64,000 nucleotides of DNA from Haloterrigena turkmenica DSM 5511 (lineage in GTDB: Archaea; Halobacteriota; Halobacteria; Halobacteriales; Natrialbaceae): contig NC_013744.1 of assembly GCF_000025325.1 (NCBI RefSeq), positions 124,001 through 188,000 of the forward strand, given 5' to 3'. The first letter of the stretch is position 1, and every line of letters begins with the position of its first letter. Shown here piece by piece: positions 48,635 through 56,884 of this stretch. The position numbers and the translations under genes were made by a program. The notes beneath the pieces are model-generated. The model saw only the letters and a list, made by a program, of their open reading frames with translations. It ran no database searches and had not been told where the DNA came from.

Positions 48635-49199
48635 GACCCACCCCATGTTTCCGTCGTAATTCCGGAGTATGTGTAGAATATAGGGATTGAAACGCCGGAA
48701 TAAGACAATTGATAGTATAACCGGATTTCCGACGTAGACCGGAATACCGCCGTTAACGGAACGTGAGAGACAAAAAAGAGTGAGAAGTATTCACCCCCAC
48801 ACCCCACGTTTCCGTCGTAATTCAGTGAGAGAGGGTGGGTGGAATTGAAGAGTTCGTTAGAGGAAGAGAGATCTCCATAGAGAGGTCACGTACCCAACTA
48901 GAACAGGTAGGGGAGAGACTATAGATAGACCTCTGTTTCAGCCGACGAAACGAAGTGAAATTGTTTCGTCAACAAACGAAGTTAGCTTAGTGGACTCTAC
49001 TCAATCTAACTCCTTTAATCTAGGTATTGGAACCAGCCATTTTCATCTTAGAAGCGGTAAAATAGGCCGTTATTTGGTACCCCTCCCCACCTTTCCTAGA
49101 GAAACGACGGAAACGTGGGGGGTGTGGGTTCAGCGAGTTCATCTACATCCTTCTGTTCATTCCTTGTCTCGATACGTCGGAAACGTGGGGTGAGTGTGT
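48635..49199. other. Candidate replication origin
   Basis: ORB-like repeats CACCCCACGTTTCCGTCGTAAT occur in plus orientation at 48637-48660 and 48798-48821, and inverted (ACGACGGAAACGTGGGG) at about 49104-49122 and 49174-49192, with a weaker copy near 48723. The inverted pairs enclose a lower-GC stretch (about 48840-49080) that would be the unwinding element. Within it GACGAAAC (48944-48951) pairs with GTTTCGTC (48963-48970). Placement next to orc1/cdc6 fits haloarchaeal origin architecture. No convincing gene lies between 48589 and 49436. Confidence 0.7.
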
Positions 49200-49413
49200 T
49201 CTCTCTTCTTTCGGTCTCCTATCCTATCTTATCTTCCCGCATCACGTAGCATCCTTCCGAAAGACCAATCGGTAACTGTGTGCACCTCCCGAGCAGCGTT
49301 CGATTGATCGTTCCAGCAATGGTTCTCTCACATATCTCCGTCTCGTCGTAATCGAATCGATCGAGGACTGTGGGAACGTCGACTGACGATAAAAAGAGTA
49401 TCTTAAGGCGAAA

Positions 49414-49426
49414 GCCCGCTTCGGGC
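49414..49426 (-). terminator. Terminator hairpin of eS17-like gene
   Basis: GCCCG-CTT-CGGGC forms a 5-bp stem directly downstream of the minus-strand stop at 49437. On the transcribed strand it is followed by TTT, as in a simple intrinsic terminator. Confidence 0.4.
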
Positions 49427-49436
49427 AGGGAGAATA

Positions 49437-49628
49437 TCAACGCGAGCTGCGGTCTTTTTGCTTTCTGGTTATGTATCCAGCTATGCGGTTTCTCACTCGT
49501 TTCGCTTCCACGCTAGTTAATTGTTCTACACGAACCTTATTCTCCTCGAAATCCTCTGTGAAAGAGTCTGGATATTGTTCGATGAGCGAATCGCCGATAG
49601 ATATAATCTCATTCGCGTTCGAGGACAT
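49437..49628 (-). CDS. Ribosomal protein eS17-like protein, copy 1
   Basis: A 63-residue protein, closely resembling archaeal/eukaryotic ribosomal protein S17e: [48 protein letters not shown]. The hallmark [12 protein letters not shown] is intact and the length is right for an archaeal eS17. ATG 49628 aligns with the start of the second copy at 50564; a GTG at 49670, suitably placed after a TATA-like ATTAAACT near 49705, would add 14 residues. Ribosomal protein genes normally sit on the main chromosome; this one is beside a cdc6-linked origin with a second copy about 1 kb away. It may be an alternative ribosomal subunit or a repurposed nucleic-acid-binding protein. Confidence 0.8.
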   Translation of the reverse strand: MSSNANEIISIGDSLIEQYPDSFTEDFEENKVRVEQLTSVEAKRVRNRIAGYITRKQKDRSSR

Positions 49629-49925
49629 ACCGATAACACGGTTACGTTGACAATAGTTCTTCGGGAACACCTGGTTCTTGACACTAATTGGTCCGTTAGT
49701 TTAATAGCTTAGACCATAGGAAACATATAAAATAACATTACTTATCGATACTACCGAGAAGAATCCGTTAATTGTGACGGAAATCAAACAGCGTCATTGA
49801 ACAGCGGTAGATCACAGAGACACGTTGACGACCATCTTTGCGATCGATCAGCAATTCAGTGGATTTCCATGTGTCGCCGGTATATTGATAATCCTCGGTC
49901 CAGAAATCTTGTGTGAGGTGCTATC

Positions 49926-50168
49926 GTGACACAAAGAATCGCCGTAAATAGCAGCGAAGTTCCCAGCGAGCGGACGCATCTTTGTCACTTTGATGAGCTA
50001 TCGGAACAGGCGAAAGACTGTCTACTACGGGTAGTCGACAACGGGATCGTCGCCGGAGTTGATCCCGATATCGCCACAGAACTCGTCCAGTACGACTTGA
50101 TCAAGTTCGTGGAATATTACGACGTCCACTTCACTGATCACCGGGCCAGTGGCTCAGTCTCCGCTTAA
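49926..50168 (+). CDS. Hypothetical small protein between eS17-like genes
   Basis: An 80-residue protein starting at GTG 49926, with GAGGTG at good SD spacing (about 49914-49919). The core HFDELSEQAKDCLLRVVDNGIVAGVDPDIATELVQYDLIKFVEYYDV is predicted helical with a small hinge, compatible with a helix-turn-helix-like fold, and the composition is acidic. I do not recognise a named family. Its position between the two eS17-like genes suggests a role linked to them or to the replicon. Confidence 0.6.
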   Translation: MTQRIAVNSSEVPSERTHLCHFDELSEQAKDCLLRVVDNGIVAGVDPDIATELVQYDLIKFVEYYDVHFTDHRASGSVSA

Positions 50169-50536
50169 CGTCTCCCCCGTTTGCCGACCATCCCAACGCT
50201 ATCACCGTCTTCCGTTAGCAAATCTATCGACCTGTAGTAATTGAACTGCAGTCGTTGATCAGTTCCTACAGTACTACAAGGAGTTTCCCATCGTTTCCTC
50301 TCAGTTATTGTCTGTTCATTCCCAAACAGAATGTGTGTTGGCCGATCTCTCCTCGGTAATTGACTATGTGGTATTGTAATTTGTGGACGAACACGCCTTC
50401 CACGACTGACTTTCGTCACTATACATACCGGTAGGAATCCTCATTGCGAAAATGCAAAAGCGGAAGACTAACTTCGAATTTTCACAGATCAATACGATGT
50501 ATACCGGACGATGGATCCAACGATCAAAGCACTTAA
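50169..50536. other. Low-GC spacer, no gene called
   Basis: About 370 bases. A minus-strand frame at 50165-50419 has arginine-rich, non-halophilic composition and no start signal, so it is left out. No repeats of the ORB type seen here. Confidence 0.4.
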
Positions 50537-50546
50537 GAATATAATG
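50537..50546 (+). promoter_or_regulatory. TATA box of second eS17-like gene
   Basis: GAATATAATG is centred about 23 bases before ATG 50564, consistent with a leaderless transcript. Confidence 0.45.
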
Positions 50547-50563
50547 ATCGTATAACATAGTCG

Positions 50564-50746
50564 ATGACGGCAGAACCAGAAGACATCATTAGCCTCGGAG
50601 ATAGCTTACTGAAGCAGCATCCGGAGTCTTTCTCAAAGAATTTCAATAAGAATAAAGAACTGGTGAAGAAGATGACCAATGTCGGATCGACACGAATCCG
50701 AAACCGGATCGCGGGATATATAACTCGAAAGCGTCGCAAAACTTGA
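50564..50746 (+). CDS. Ribosomal protein eS17-like protein, copy 2
   Basis: A 60-residue S17e homologue: [46 protein letters not shown]. It aligns with copy 1 over its whole length but is much more basic (K/R-rich) and less acidic than usual for halophiles, and its middle (FNKNKELVKK) has lost the acidic residues of copy 1 ([10 protein letters not shown]). A TATA-like element 23 bases upstream supports expression. The two copies face each other in opposite orientation on either side of a small unknown gene. A ribosomal role, a role in plasmid maintenance, or regulation by binding rRNA or mRNA are all possible; none is shown. Confidence 0.8.
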   Translation: MTAEPEDIISLGDSLLKQHPESFSKNFNKNKELVKKMTNVGSTRIRNRIAGYITRKRRKT

Positions 50747-51107
50747 TTGGCTATCGATCGACCGTGAGAGTTCTTCTGCGATCGCGTACTCAGTGAGTCT
50801 ATCGCCAGCGCTAATTTCGTACACGGATACGCACGTCCTACTCGATCCACTCCATATTTCGAGTGATATATTGTCACTAGAGGTCCTCTTGCAACCTTCG
50901 TCAGGTTAACGAACTAAGGGTGTTAATAACGTCCTGACATTGCGGTCTCTCGAGCTGCATGGTGTCCACTCACAAACCTTCGAAACGCGATGTTCTCTCT
51001 CCGTACACATTCGATATAGGGACGCTCTCTCCCTAACTCGGTACTATCCCGTATCACTAAAAAGCGAAAGAAAGATTTTTGACGATTTAGGTGGTTCTCG
51101 TTAACGA
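50747..51107. other. Spacer before the purine region
   Basis: About 360 lower-GC bases between the eS17-like gene and the amidohydrolase gene. No open frame with coding character and no RNA gene recognised. It marks the shift from the replication module to GC-rich metabolic genes. Confidence 0.4.
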
Positions 51108-52436
51108 ATGTTACTCGCTGGCACCGTAATCGTCGACTCGAGCACCGTTATCAACGACGGTGCCGTCGTCGTGACCGATTCGATCATCGAAGCCGTCGGA
51201 GAATACGCGGTCCTCGCGGATCGATATCCGGATCACGATCAGCGGGAGTACGACGTCCTCCTACCTGGCCTCGTCGGTGGTCATATTCACTCCGTACAGA
51301 GTCTAGGCCGCGGTATCGCCGACGATACGGAGCTCCTCGACTGGTTGTTCGACTATATTCTACCGATGGAAGCGTCGCTTTCGGCAGAAGAGATGGAAGT
51401 GGCCGCGAAACTCGGATATCTAGAGATGATAGAGAGCGGGACGACGACGTGCGTGGACCATCTCTCCGTCGACCACGCGGATCGAGCGTTCCAGGCCGCG
51501 GGAGAAATCGGCATTCGCGGCGTCCTCGGAAAAGTGCTGATGGATCGCCGGTCACCGACGAATCTTCTGGAAGACACGTCGGATGCGCTGGCGGAAACGG
51601 AACGCCTGATCGAGGAGTACCACGGTTCGTTCGACGACCGAATCCGATACGCTGTTACTCCTCGGTTCGCCGTTTCTTGTACCGAGGAGTGTCTGCGCGG
51701 CGCTCGCGAACTCGCCGACGAGTACGAAGGCGTCAGAATCCACACGCACGCGAGCGAGAATCAGAGCGAAATCGAGACCGTCAAAGAAGACACCGGGATG
51801 CGAAATATCCACTGGCTCGACGAGGTCGGTCTCACTGGCGAGGATGTCGTCCTCGCTCACTGCGTTTGGACGGACGAGAGCGAACGGCAGGTCCTCGAAG
51901 AAACGGGGACACACGTCACCCACTGTCCGTCTTCGAATATGAAACTCGCGAGCGGTATCGCCCCCGTCTGGGACTACCTCGAGCGAGGTATCAACGTCGC
52001 GCTCGGCAACGACGGGCCACCCTGTAACAACACGCTCGACCCGTTCACCGAAATGCGACAGGCGAGCCTCCTGCAGAAAGTGGATCGACTCGATCCGACC
52101 GCGACCCCCGCGAGTGAGATATTCGAAATGGCCACGATAAACGGCGCGAAAGCGGCCGGGTTCGACCGTCTGGGAGCAATCCGCGAAGGATGGCGCGCCG
52201 ACATCGTGGGCATTCGAACGGATATCACGCGTGCGACTCCGCTTCACGACGTCCTCTCTCACCTCGTGTTCGGCGCTCACGGAGAGGACGTGGTGTTCTC
52301 GATGGTCGACGGGAACGTGCTCATGGAAGACGGCGAAGTAACGACGGTGGACGCGGAAACGGTTCGACGGAGGGCCGACGAGATCGGTCTCTCACTCGAG
52401 TCTCACCGCGAGGCGGCGAAGGAAGTGAAACCGTGA
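51108..52436 (+). CDS. Atz/Trz-type amidohydrolase (deaminase)
   Basis: A 442-residue metal-dependent deaminase of the amidohydrolase superfamily. The metal site has H59 and H61 in GGHIHSVQSLGRG, a histidine in VRIHTHASENQ, one in VLAHCVWTD, and D in ALGNDGPPCNN; THCPSSNMKLASG is also characteristic. The family covers methylthioadenosine/S-adenosylhomocysteine deaminase, guanine and 8-oxoguanine deaminases, and triazine hydrolases. Given adenine deaminase, two purine-type permeases, RidA and MoeA nearby, a purine-derived or related heterocycle is the likely substrate; the exact one cannot be read. The ATG at 51108 lies at the family start (MLLAGTVIVD). It is convergent with the PhnC-like gene. 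Confidence 0.87.
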   Translation: MLLAGTVIVDSSTVINDGAVVVTDSIIEAVGEYAVLADRYPDHDQREYDVLLPGLVGGHIHSVQSLGRGIADDTELLDWLFDYILPMEASLSAEEMEVAAKLGYLEMIESGTTTCVDHLSVDHADRAFQAAGEIGIRGVLGKVLMDRRSPTNLLEDTSDALAETERLIEEYHGSFDDRIRYAVTPRFAVSCTEECLRGARELADEYEGVRIHTHASENQSEIETVKEDTGMRNIHWLDEVGLTGEDVVLAHCVWTDESERQVLEETGTHVTHCPSSNMKLASGIAPVWDYLERGINVALGNDGPPCNNTLDPFTEMRQASLLQKVDRLDPTATPASEIFEMATINGAKAAGFDRLGAIREGWRADIVGIRTDITRATPLHDVLSHLVFGAHGEDVVFSMVDGNVLMEDGEVTTVDAETVRRRADEIGLSLESHREAAKEVKP

Positions 52437-52506
52437 CTCCGCCCGGCCGTTGTCGTCCCTCTGTGGATACGCTATCGGGTTTCGCGGAGACGATTCCATC
52501 GCACAT

Positions 52507-53340
52507 TCACTTTTGATGACCGGGCGTGTCGTACCAGAACCCCGTAACCCGTTCCGAAGCGTGGGTGCGTTCGAGCGATCGGTTCTCGGCAGCAGTGCGC
52601 GTTGCCGACGACTTCGCATAGACCCGGTCAAACGTTCCCTCCAGCTCGGCGACCGTCGTGCGTTCTGCGGGGCGATCGAACTGAACTGCGCCGTTGGCGA
52701 TTCCGACGATGCGGTCGTAGTGGGTGACCGCGAGGTCCATATCGTGGAGGACGGCGATCACCAGCCGGTCACCCGCAGCGTCATCGAGCACTTCGTGGAC
52801 GGTCGTGCTCGTCGACGGATCGAGATTGGCCGTCGGCTCGTCCGCGACGATGACGGGCGCGTCCTGCAATAACGCGCGAGCGAACGCGACCCGTTGTCGT
52901 TCTCCCGCACTGAGCGTGTCAGCCCGCGCATCGGCCTTGTCGACTATCCCCACGCGGTCGAGCAGTTCGAGCGCCCTGTCCGGATTCCGTGGAACGAGCG
53001 GTTCGATCAGCCCGCGCCACCAGGAGCGAGATGAACTGCCGCCGATCAGCACGTTGGACAACGCGGTACGCCGATCGACGAGCGTGGAACCGGGGTACGC
53101 GTGGGAGACGGCTGCGGACGTGAGTCGGGTCCCGTTGAGCAGAACGGTACCACTGTCCGGAGTCACTGCACCGCTTACGAGACGAAGGAGCGTCGTCTTT
53201 CCGGCGCCCGAGGGACCGACGATGGCGACCCGCTCGTCGGAAGCAATCCGGAGCGTCACGTCGTCTACCACGATGTCGCCGTCGAGCGTTTTGGTCAGAC
53301 CCTCGAGTTGCAACTCGTGGCGTCGCTCACTCATCGCCAT
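52507..53340 (-). CDS. ABC transporter ATP-binding protein, PhnC-like
   Basis: A 277-residue ATPase. Walker A is GPSGAGKTT; the signature is LSAGERQRVAFARAL; Walker B is VIVADEPTANLD; the switch histidine is in AVLHDMDLA. The TLVDRRTALSNVLIGG segment matches PhnC of phosphonate importers. The Q-loop glutamine expected after Walker A (family IFQxFNL) is absent: the sequence reads SHAYPGSTLVD. Its start overlaps the end of the PhnD-like gene by some 14 bases, so the two are translationally coupled (GTG 53343 and ATG 53334 are alternatives). No permease gene follows; a converging gene ends 70 bases beyond its stop. Function as an importer would need a permease from elsewhere. Confidence 0.88.
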   Translation of the reverse strand: MAMSERRHELQLEGLTKTLDGDIVVDDVTLRIASDERVAIVGPSGAGKTTLLRLVSGAVTPDSGTVLLNGTRLTSAAVSHAYPGSTLVDRRTALSNVLIGGSSSRSWWRGLIEPLVPRNPDRALELLDRVGIVDKADARADTLSAGERQRVAFARALLQDAPVIVADEPTANLDPSTSTTVHEVLDDAAGDRLVIAVLHDMDLAVTHYDRIVGIANGAVQFDRPAERTTVAELEGTFDRVYAKSSATRTAAENRSLERTHASERVTGFWYDTPGHQK

Positions 53341-54217
53341 CACTCCTGAGTCCCATCATCTCGACGGCGTCGTCCAGTTCCTCGAAATCCTCGTGCCGAA
53401 TCGAGACGTACTCGTTGACGTTCTGCTGTGCTAATATGTCTTCTCTTCCCTCCTCAGCTAAACTCGTGAAGGCATCTCTGAGCGATGAGACGGTTTCCTC
53501 GTCGAGCGCGGTACTGACGGCCCAGGGGTAGTCTGCGAACCCGGGCGTCCGCCAGATTTCGGAGATACTTCCTTCGACGGACTGATCCTCGACGATCCGC
53601 TCGTAAATACGAGCGTTCAGTGCACCGACATCGCTGTTCCTGCCGGCGACCGTTTCCATGACCGCGTCGTGCGCTCCGACGTGGGTGTGCGATTGGAACG
53701 CACGCTCCGGATACAGATCGTGACGCTGTCGCAGATAGTAGGTCGGCATCACCGTGCCGCTGGTACTGAGAGGGTCGCCGAAAACGATGTCTAACTCTCC
53801 GGCGTTGCGCTTCAGGTCGTCCACTGAGGATATCCCCGTCGACTCGTGCGCGATGAATACGGAGTGCCAGTCAGTGGACCCGTCTTTGCTGCCCACGACG
53901 ATCGGTTTCGCGTTTGCTCGATGGTGGGCGAGAATATACGAGACGCCACCGTAGTAGGCGAGATCGACCTGACCGGCCGTCATCGCTTGTATAAGTCCGG
54001 CGTAGTCCGTCGTCGTACGCAGGTCGACGGACGCGTTCAGTTCGGATTCGATGTATTCGGCTAATTCGGTGTTTTGTTCGATGGCCGTGTCGGGGTCGAC
54101 GTCGGGAATCACGCCCATGGTCAGTGACGTAGAGCGTCGCCCGTTCTGGAGGCAACCGCCGGCGAGGCCGATTCCGGCCACTCCGAGAAACGCACGTCTC
54201 GTCCTATTCACGGTCAT
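53327..54217 (-). CDS. Substrate-binding lipoprotein, PhnD-like
   Basis: A 296-residue binding protein. ATG 54217 gives MTVNRTRRAFLGVAGIGLAGGC: a Tat motif followed by a lipobox with cysteine at position 22, so it is a Tat-exported, lipid-anchored protein. The mature part shows PhnD family segments: LTMGVIPDVDPDTAIEQNTELAEYIE, VDLAYYGGVSYILAH, ELDIVFGDPLSTSGTVMPTYYL, SHTHVGAHDAVMETVAGRNSDVGAL. Relatives bind phosphonates, phosphite or other small anions. Purine-type ligands are possible from context but unproven. The longer frame upstream to 54511 has no family sequence and is ignored. Confidence 0.88.
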   Translation of the reverse strand: MTVNRTRRAFLGVAGIGLAGGCLQNGRRSTSLTMGVIPDVDPDTAIEQNTELAEYIESELNASVDLRTTTDYAGLIQAMTAGQVDLAYYGGVSYILAHHRANAKPIVVGSKDGSTDWHSVFIAHESTGISSVDDLKRNAGELDIVFGDPLSTSGTVMPTYYLRQRHDLYPERAFQSHTHVGAHDAVMETVAGRNSDVGALNARIYERIVEDQSVEGSISEIWRTPGFADYPWAVSTALDEETVSSLRDAFTSLAEEGREDILAQQNVNEYVSIRHEDFEELDDAVEMMGLRSDGDE

Positions 54218-54361
54218 TGTTACCGTGTATCTCGAGAGCGTATGAATAGCTTTCCGTGAAGGGGGTCCTTCGGTACAGACCTTGACGGGCGTGTGCCATC
54301 CCTCTTTGCGATATTTTGCCGCTGGATCAACGTTATGGTCGTGGGTGCGTTGTTGTGACAC

Positions 54362-54595
54362 ATGGAGATCGACGTGAGTGACACGGTCTGTCCCCAGACG
54401 GTGCTGATCGTGAAACGGTGTCTGGAGGAACTCGAGTCCGGCGACGAACTCACGGTCGTCGGAGATTATCCGCCCGCAGAGCGGAGTATTCGGCGGTCGT
54501 GTTACAAACACGGTTACGACATCTCGACGGCGTCGACGGACTCCGAGACGGAGTTCGCACTGCGGATCCGCGTGAACGAAGGAACGGAACCGTGA
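54362..54595 (+). CDS. TusA/SirA-like sulfur-carrier protein
   Basis: A 77-residue protein with the TusA fold pattern: IDVSDTVCPQTVLIVKRCLEELESGDELTVVGDYPPAERSIRRSCYKHGYD. The active cysteine is C10 in the CPxx loop; the second proline of the classic CPxP is T here. Such proteins carry persulfide sulfur for tRNA thiolation or molybdenum-cofactor enzymes. A molybdopterin gene (MoeA) lies 4 kb away, which makes a cofactor role conceivable. It is divergent from the PhnD-like gene and convergent with RidA. Confidence 0.78.
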   Translation: MEIDVSDTVCPQTVLIVKRCLEELESGDELTVVGDYPPAERSIRRSCYKHGYDISTASTDSETEFALRIRVNEGTEP

Positions 54596-54666
54596 CGATC
54601 CGCCGCAGAAGCGTCGCGAAGCCTCGGGCAGAAGACGTTGCTCGCTGAGCGATCTCGGTCCGGTCG

Positions 54667-55047
54667 TCAGTCACTCGCCGCGATCGCTTCGATCTCGACG
54701 CCGACTCCCTTCGGAAGATTCGCAACCTCCACGGCGCTACGGGCGGGCGGCTCGTCGTCGAAGAATTCGCTGTAGGTGTCGTTCATCTCCTCGAAATCAT
54801 CGATATCGTCCAAGAACACGGTCACTTTCAGGACGTCGCTCATATCCAGCCCTTCCGCCGACAGAACGCCCTCGATGTTCGAGAGCGACTGTTCGGCCTG
54901 CGCGGCGATCGATTCGTCGGAGAGCAGTTCTCCGTCGGGCGTCATCGGTATCTGACCGGCGGTGAACACGAGGTCGCCGTTCGACGTCGCCTGGCTGTAC
55001 GCACCGACCGCTTCCGGAGCATCGGTCGAGTTGATAACTCGCTTCAT
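54667..55047 (-). CDS. RidA family enamine/imine deaminase
   Basis: A 126-residue protein of the RidA/YjgF family that hydrolyses reactive enamine/imine intermediates. It shows the standard N-terminus (AVGAYSQATSNGDLVFTAGQIPMTPDG), the NIEGVLSAEGLDMSDVLKVTVFLDD middle, and the end PPARSAVEVANLPKGVGVEIEAIA with the substrate-binding arginine in PPARS. ATG 55047 matches the family start; the longer upstream frame is not homologous. Family members are common in purine and pyrimidine catabolic operons, in line with the neighbours. Confidence 0.92.
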   Translation of the reverse strand: MKRVINSTDAPEAVGAYSQATSNGDLVFTAGQIPMTPDGELLSDESIAAQAEQSLSNIEGVLSAEGLDMSDVLKVTVFLDDIDDFEEMNDTYSEFFDDEPPARSAVEVANLPKGVGVEIEAIAASD

Positions 55048-55479
55048 AGGGATGTACTCCGAATCTTGTCTCTTAATCGTTCTCCCGACAAGAGCGGCGA
55101 TCGATGGGTTGTCTCGCGTGCGACGCTTGTGAGTCGAACGGAACTGCGGACGGGTCCCGCTGCGAGTCGAACGCTCCGTCTGCGTGACCACGCGCTCGCA
55201 GTATCGCTCGCGAAAACGCTCTCAATTCGCCGTAATTTGGGTGATCCAATAGCCTCGTCTTCGGGTTCTGACCGGTAGGGAACGTCAACTCTCGTGAGAT
55301 CCGTTCTCTCTCTCGCTGTGCGATCACGTCGCGTTCTCTGCACTTCGACGCTACTTATACGACACACTCCGCAATGGGACTCGAGCTCGCCCCACAGATT
55401 TGGCAAATTATGGCGTTGATGGCACTGGTCGATCTTTCTGACCACTACGTATACTATCCGTAACTACTATCTAACCGTG
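55048..55479. other. Spacer with promoters for RidA and purine permease
   Basis: About 430 bases between divergent genes. No coding frame is convincing. It must contain the promoters for both directions; the plus-strand end holds the inverted repeat described at 55480-55499. Confidence 0.4.
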
Positions 55480-55499
55480 TCACACCACACCGTGTGTGA
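55480..55499. promoter_or_regulatory. Inverted repeat at the permease start
   Basis: TCACAC and GTGTGA form a 6-bp inverted repeat around 8 bases, overlapping the GTG start of the permease at 55496. It could be an operator or affect translation initiation. Confidence 0.3.
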
Positions 55500-56884
55500 T
55501 AGACTCTCCCGATAATCAGTCGAAGGTGGCGTCCTTCTTCGGCTACGAAGAGCACGGTACTGACACGAAAACGGAGGTAATCGCCGGGATAACGACGTTT
55601 CTGACGATGTCGTACATTATCGTCATCAACCCGGCGATCCTCTCGGAAGCCATCACTATCGACGGGTACTCCGACGGGCAGGTCTTTCAGATGATCGCGA
55701 TCACGACGATCCTCGCGGCAGTCGTCGGTACCGTCGTCATGGCCCTCTACGCCAATCGACCGTTCGGACTCGCACCCGGAATGGGACTGAACGCGTACTT
55801 CGCGTTCACCGTCGTCATCACGCTCGGCGTCCCGTGGCAAACCGCCCTCGCAGCGGTATTCGTCGAGGGTGTCATCTTCATGGCGATGTCATCGGTCGGC
55901 GCGCGCCGGTACATCATCGAGTTCTTCCCGAAACCGGTTAAGTTCGCCGTGGGTGCCGGTATCGGTCTCTTCCTTCTCCTCTTAGGACTCATAGAGATGA
56001 ACGTAGCGACCGCGCACGATTCCACGTTGGTTACCTTGGGGAACGTCGCCTCCGACCCGGTCGCACTCCTGTCTCTTCTGGGTCTGGCGTTTACCCTCGT
56101 ACTCTACTCGCGTGACGTGACCGGGTCGATTATCATCGGCATCCTCACCACGGCTCTGGCCGGATGGGGTCTGACGCTCGCCGGTGTAGTGAACGACGGG
56201 CTCCTCACCCCGGGTTCGGTTCCCGATCCGCACTTCGATATTACGCCGCTCGTCGGCGCGTTCATTCAAGGATTCCAGAACATCGAACCGGTGACGTTCG
56301 CGATCGTCGTGTTCACGTTCTTTTTCGTGGACTTCTTCGACACCGCCGGAACGCTCATCGGCGTCTCTCAGTTCGGCGGGTTTCTGGACGACGACGGGAA
56401 CCTTCCCGAGATGGAGAAACCGCTGATGGCGGACGCGGTCGCGACGACGTTCGGTGCGATAATCGGAACGACGACTGTCACGACCTACGTCGAGAGCTCC
56501 ACGGGGATCGAAGAAGGAGGTCGGACCGGGATGACCGCCCTCGTCGTCAGCCTCCTGTTTCTACTATCACTCGCCGTTATTCCGATCGTCGCTGCCATTC
56601 CGACGTACGCGTCCTACCTGGCGTTGGTCGTCGTCGGCCTGATCATGCTCGAGGGAATCACCGAGGTCAATTGGGAAGAGACCGATTGGCTCATTCCGGG
56701 CGGCCTGACGATGGTGATGATGCCGCTGACGGCGTCGATCGCGACCGGTATCGCTGCCGGGATTATCAGTTACCCGATCGTCAAGACGGCACAGGGGGAG
56801 TACGGAGACATCCATCTCGCACAGTGGATCCTCGCGGGAGCGTTCGTCCTCTACTTCTACGTGACCTCCGGTGGCGTGATATGA
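55496..56884 (+). CDS. Purine permease, AzgA/PbuG type
   Basis: A 462-residue membrane protein of the AzgA branch of the nucleobase-transporter superfamily, importing adenine, guanine or hypoxanthine. Characteristic segments: TEVIAGITTFLTMSYIIVINPAILSEA near the N-terminus, PFGLAPGMGLNAYFAFT (the substrate-site loop), FFVDFFDTAGTLIGVSQFGGFLDD and GTTTVTTYVESSTGIEEGGRTGMTALVV. About 12-14 hydrophobic segments are visible. The start is GTG 55496 (MIDSPDNQSKVASFFGYEEH). It supplies bases to the adenine deaminase and other deaminase in this region. Confidence 0.92.
   Translation: MIDSPDNQSKVASFFGYEEHGTDTKTEVIAGITTFLTMSYIIVINPAILSEAITIDGYSDGQVFQMIAITTILAAVVGTVVMALYANRPFGLAPGMGLNAYFAFTVVITLGVPWQTALAAVFVEGVIFMAMSSVGARRYIIEFFPKPVKFAVGAGIGLFLLLLGLIEMNVATAHDSTLVTLGNVASDPVALLSLLGLAFTLVLYSRDVTGSIIIGILTTALAGWGLTLAGVVNDGLLTPGSVPDPHFDITPLVGAFIQGFQNIEPVTFAIVVFTFFFVDFFDTAGTLIGVSQFGGFLDDDGNLPEMEKPLMADAVATTFGAIIGTTTVTTYVESSTGIEEGGRTGMTALVVSLLFLLSLAVIPIVAAIPTYASYLALVVVGLIMLEGITEVNWEETDWLIPGGLTMVMMPLTASIATGIAAGIISYPIVKTAQGEYGDIHLAQWILAGAFVLYFYVTSGGVI

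Noticed and set aside
48990-49193. 67-codon plus-strand frame within the origin region
   Set aside because: It covers inverted ORB-like repeats and has no coding character or ribosome site.
49219-49440. Minus-strand 73-codon frame after the eS17-like gene
   Set aside because: Its only upstream start is TTG overlapping the preceding stop, a terminator-like hairpin lies inside it, and no family is recognised.
50165-50419. Minus-strand 84-codon frame
   Set aside because: Arginine-rich, no start signal, no acidic bias, and overlaps the stop region of a better-supported gene.
54218-54511. N-terminal extension of the PhnD-like gene
   Set aside because: The Tat-lipoprotein signal begins at ATG 54217; sequence before it is H/R-rich non-homologous and overlaps the region needed for the divergent TusA-like gene.
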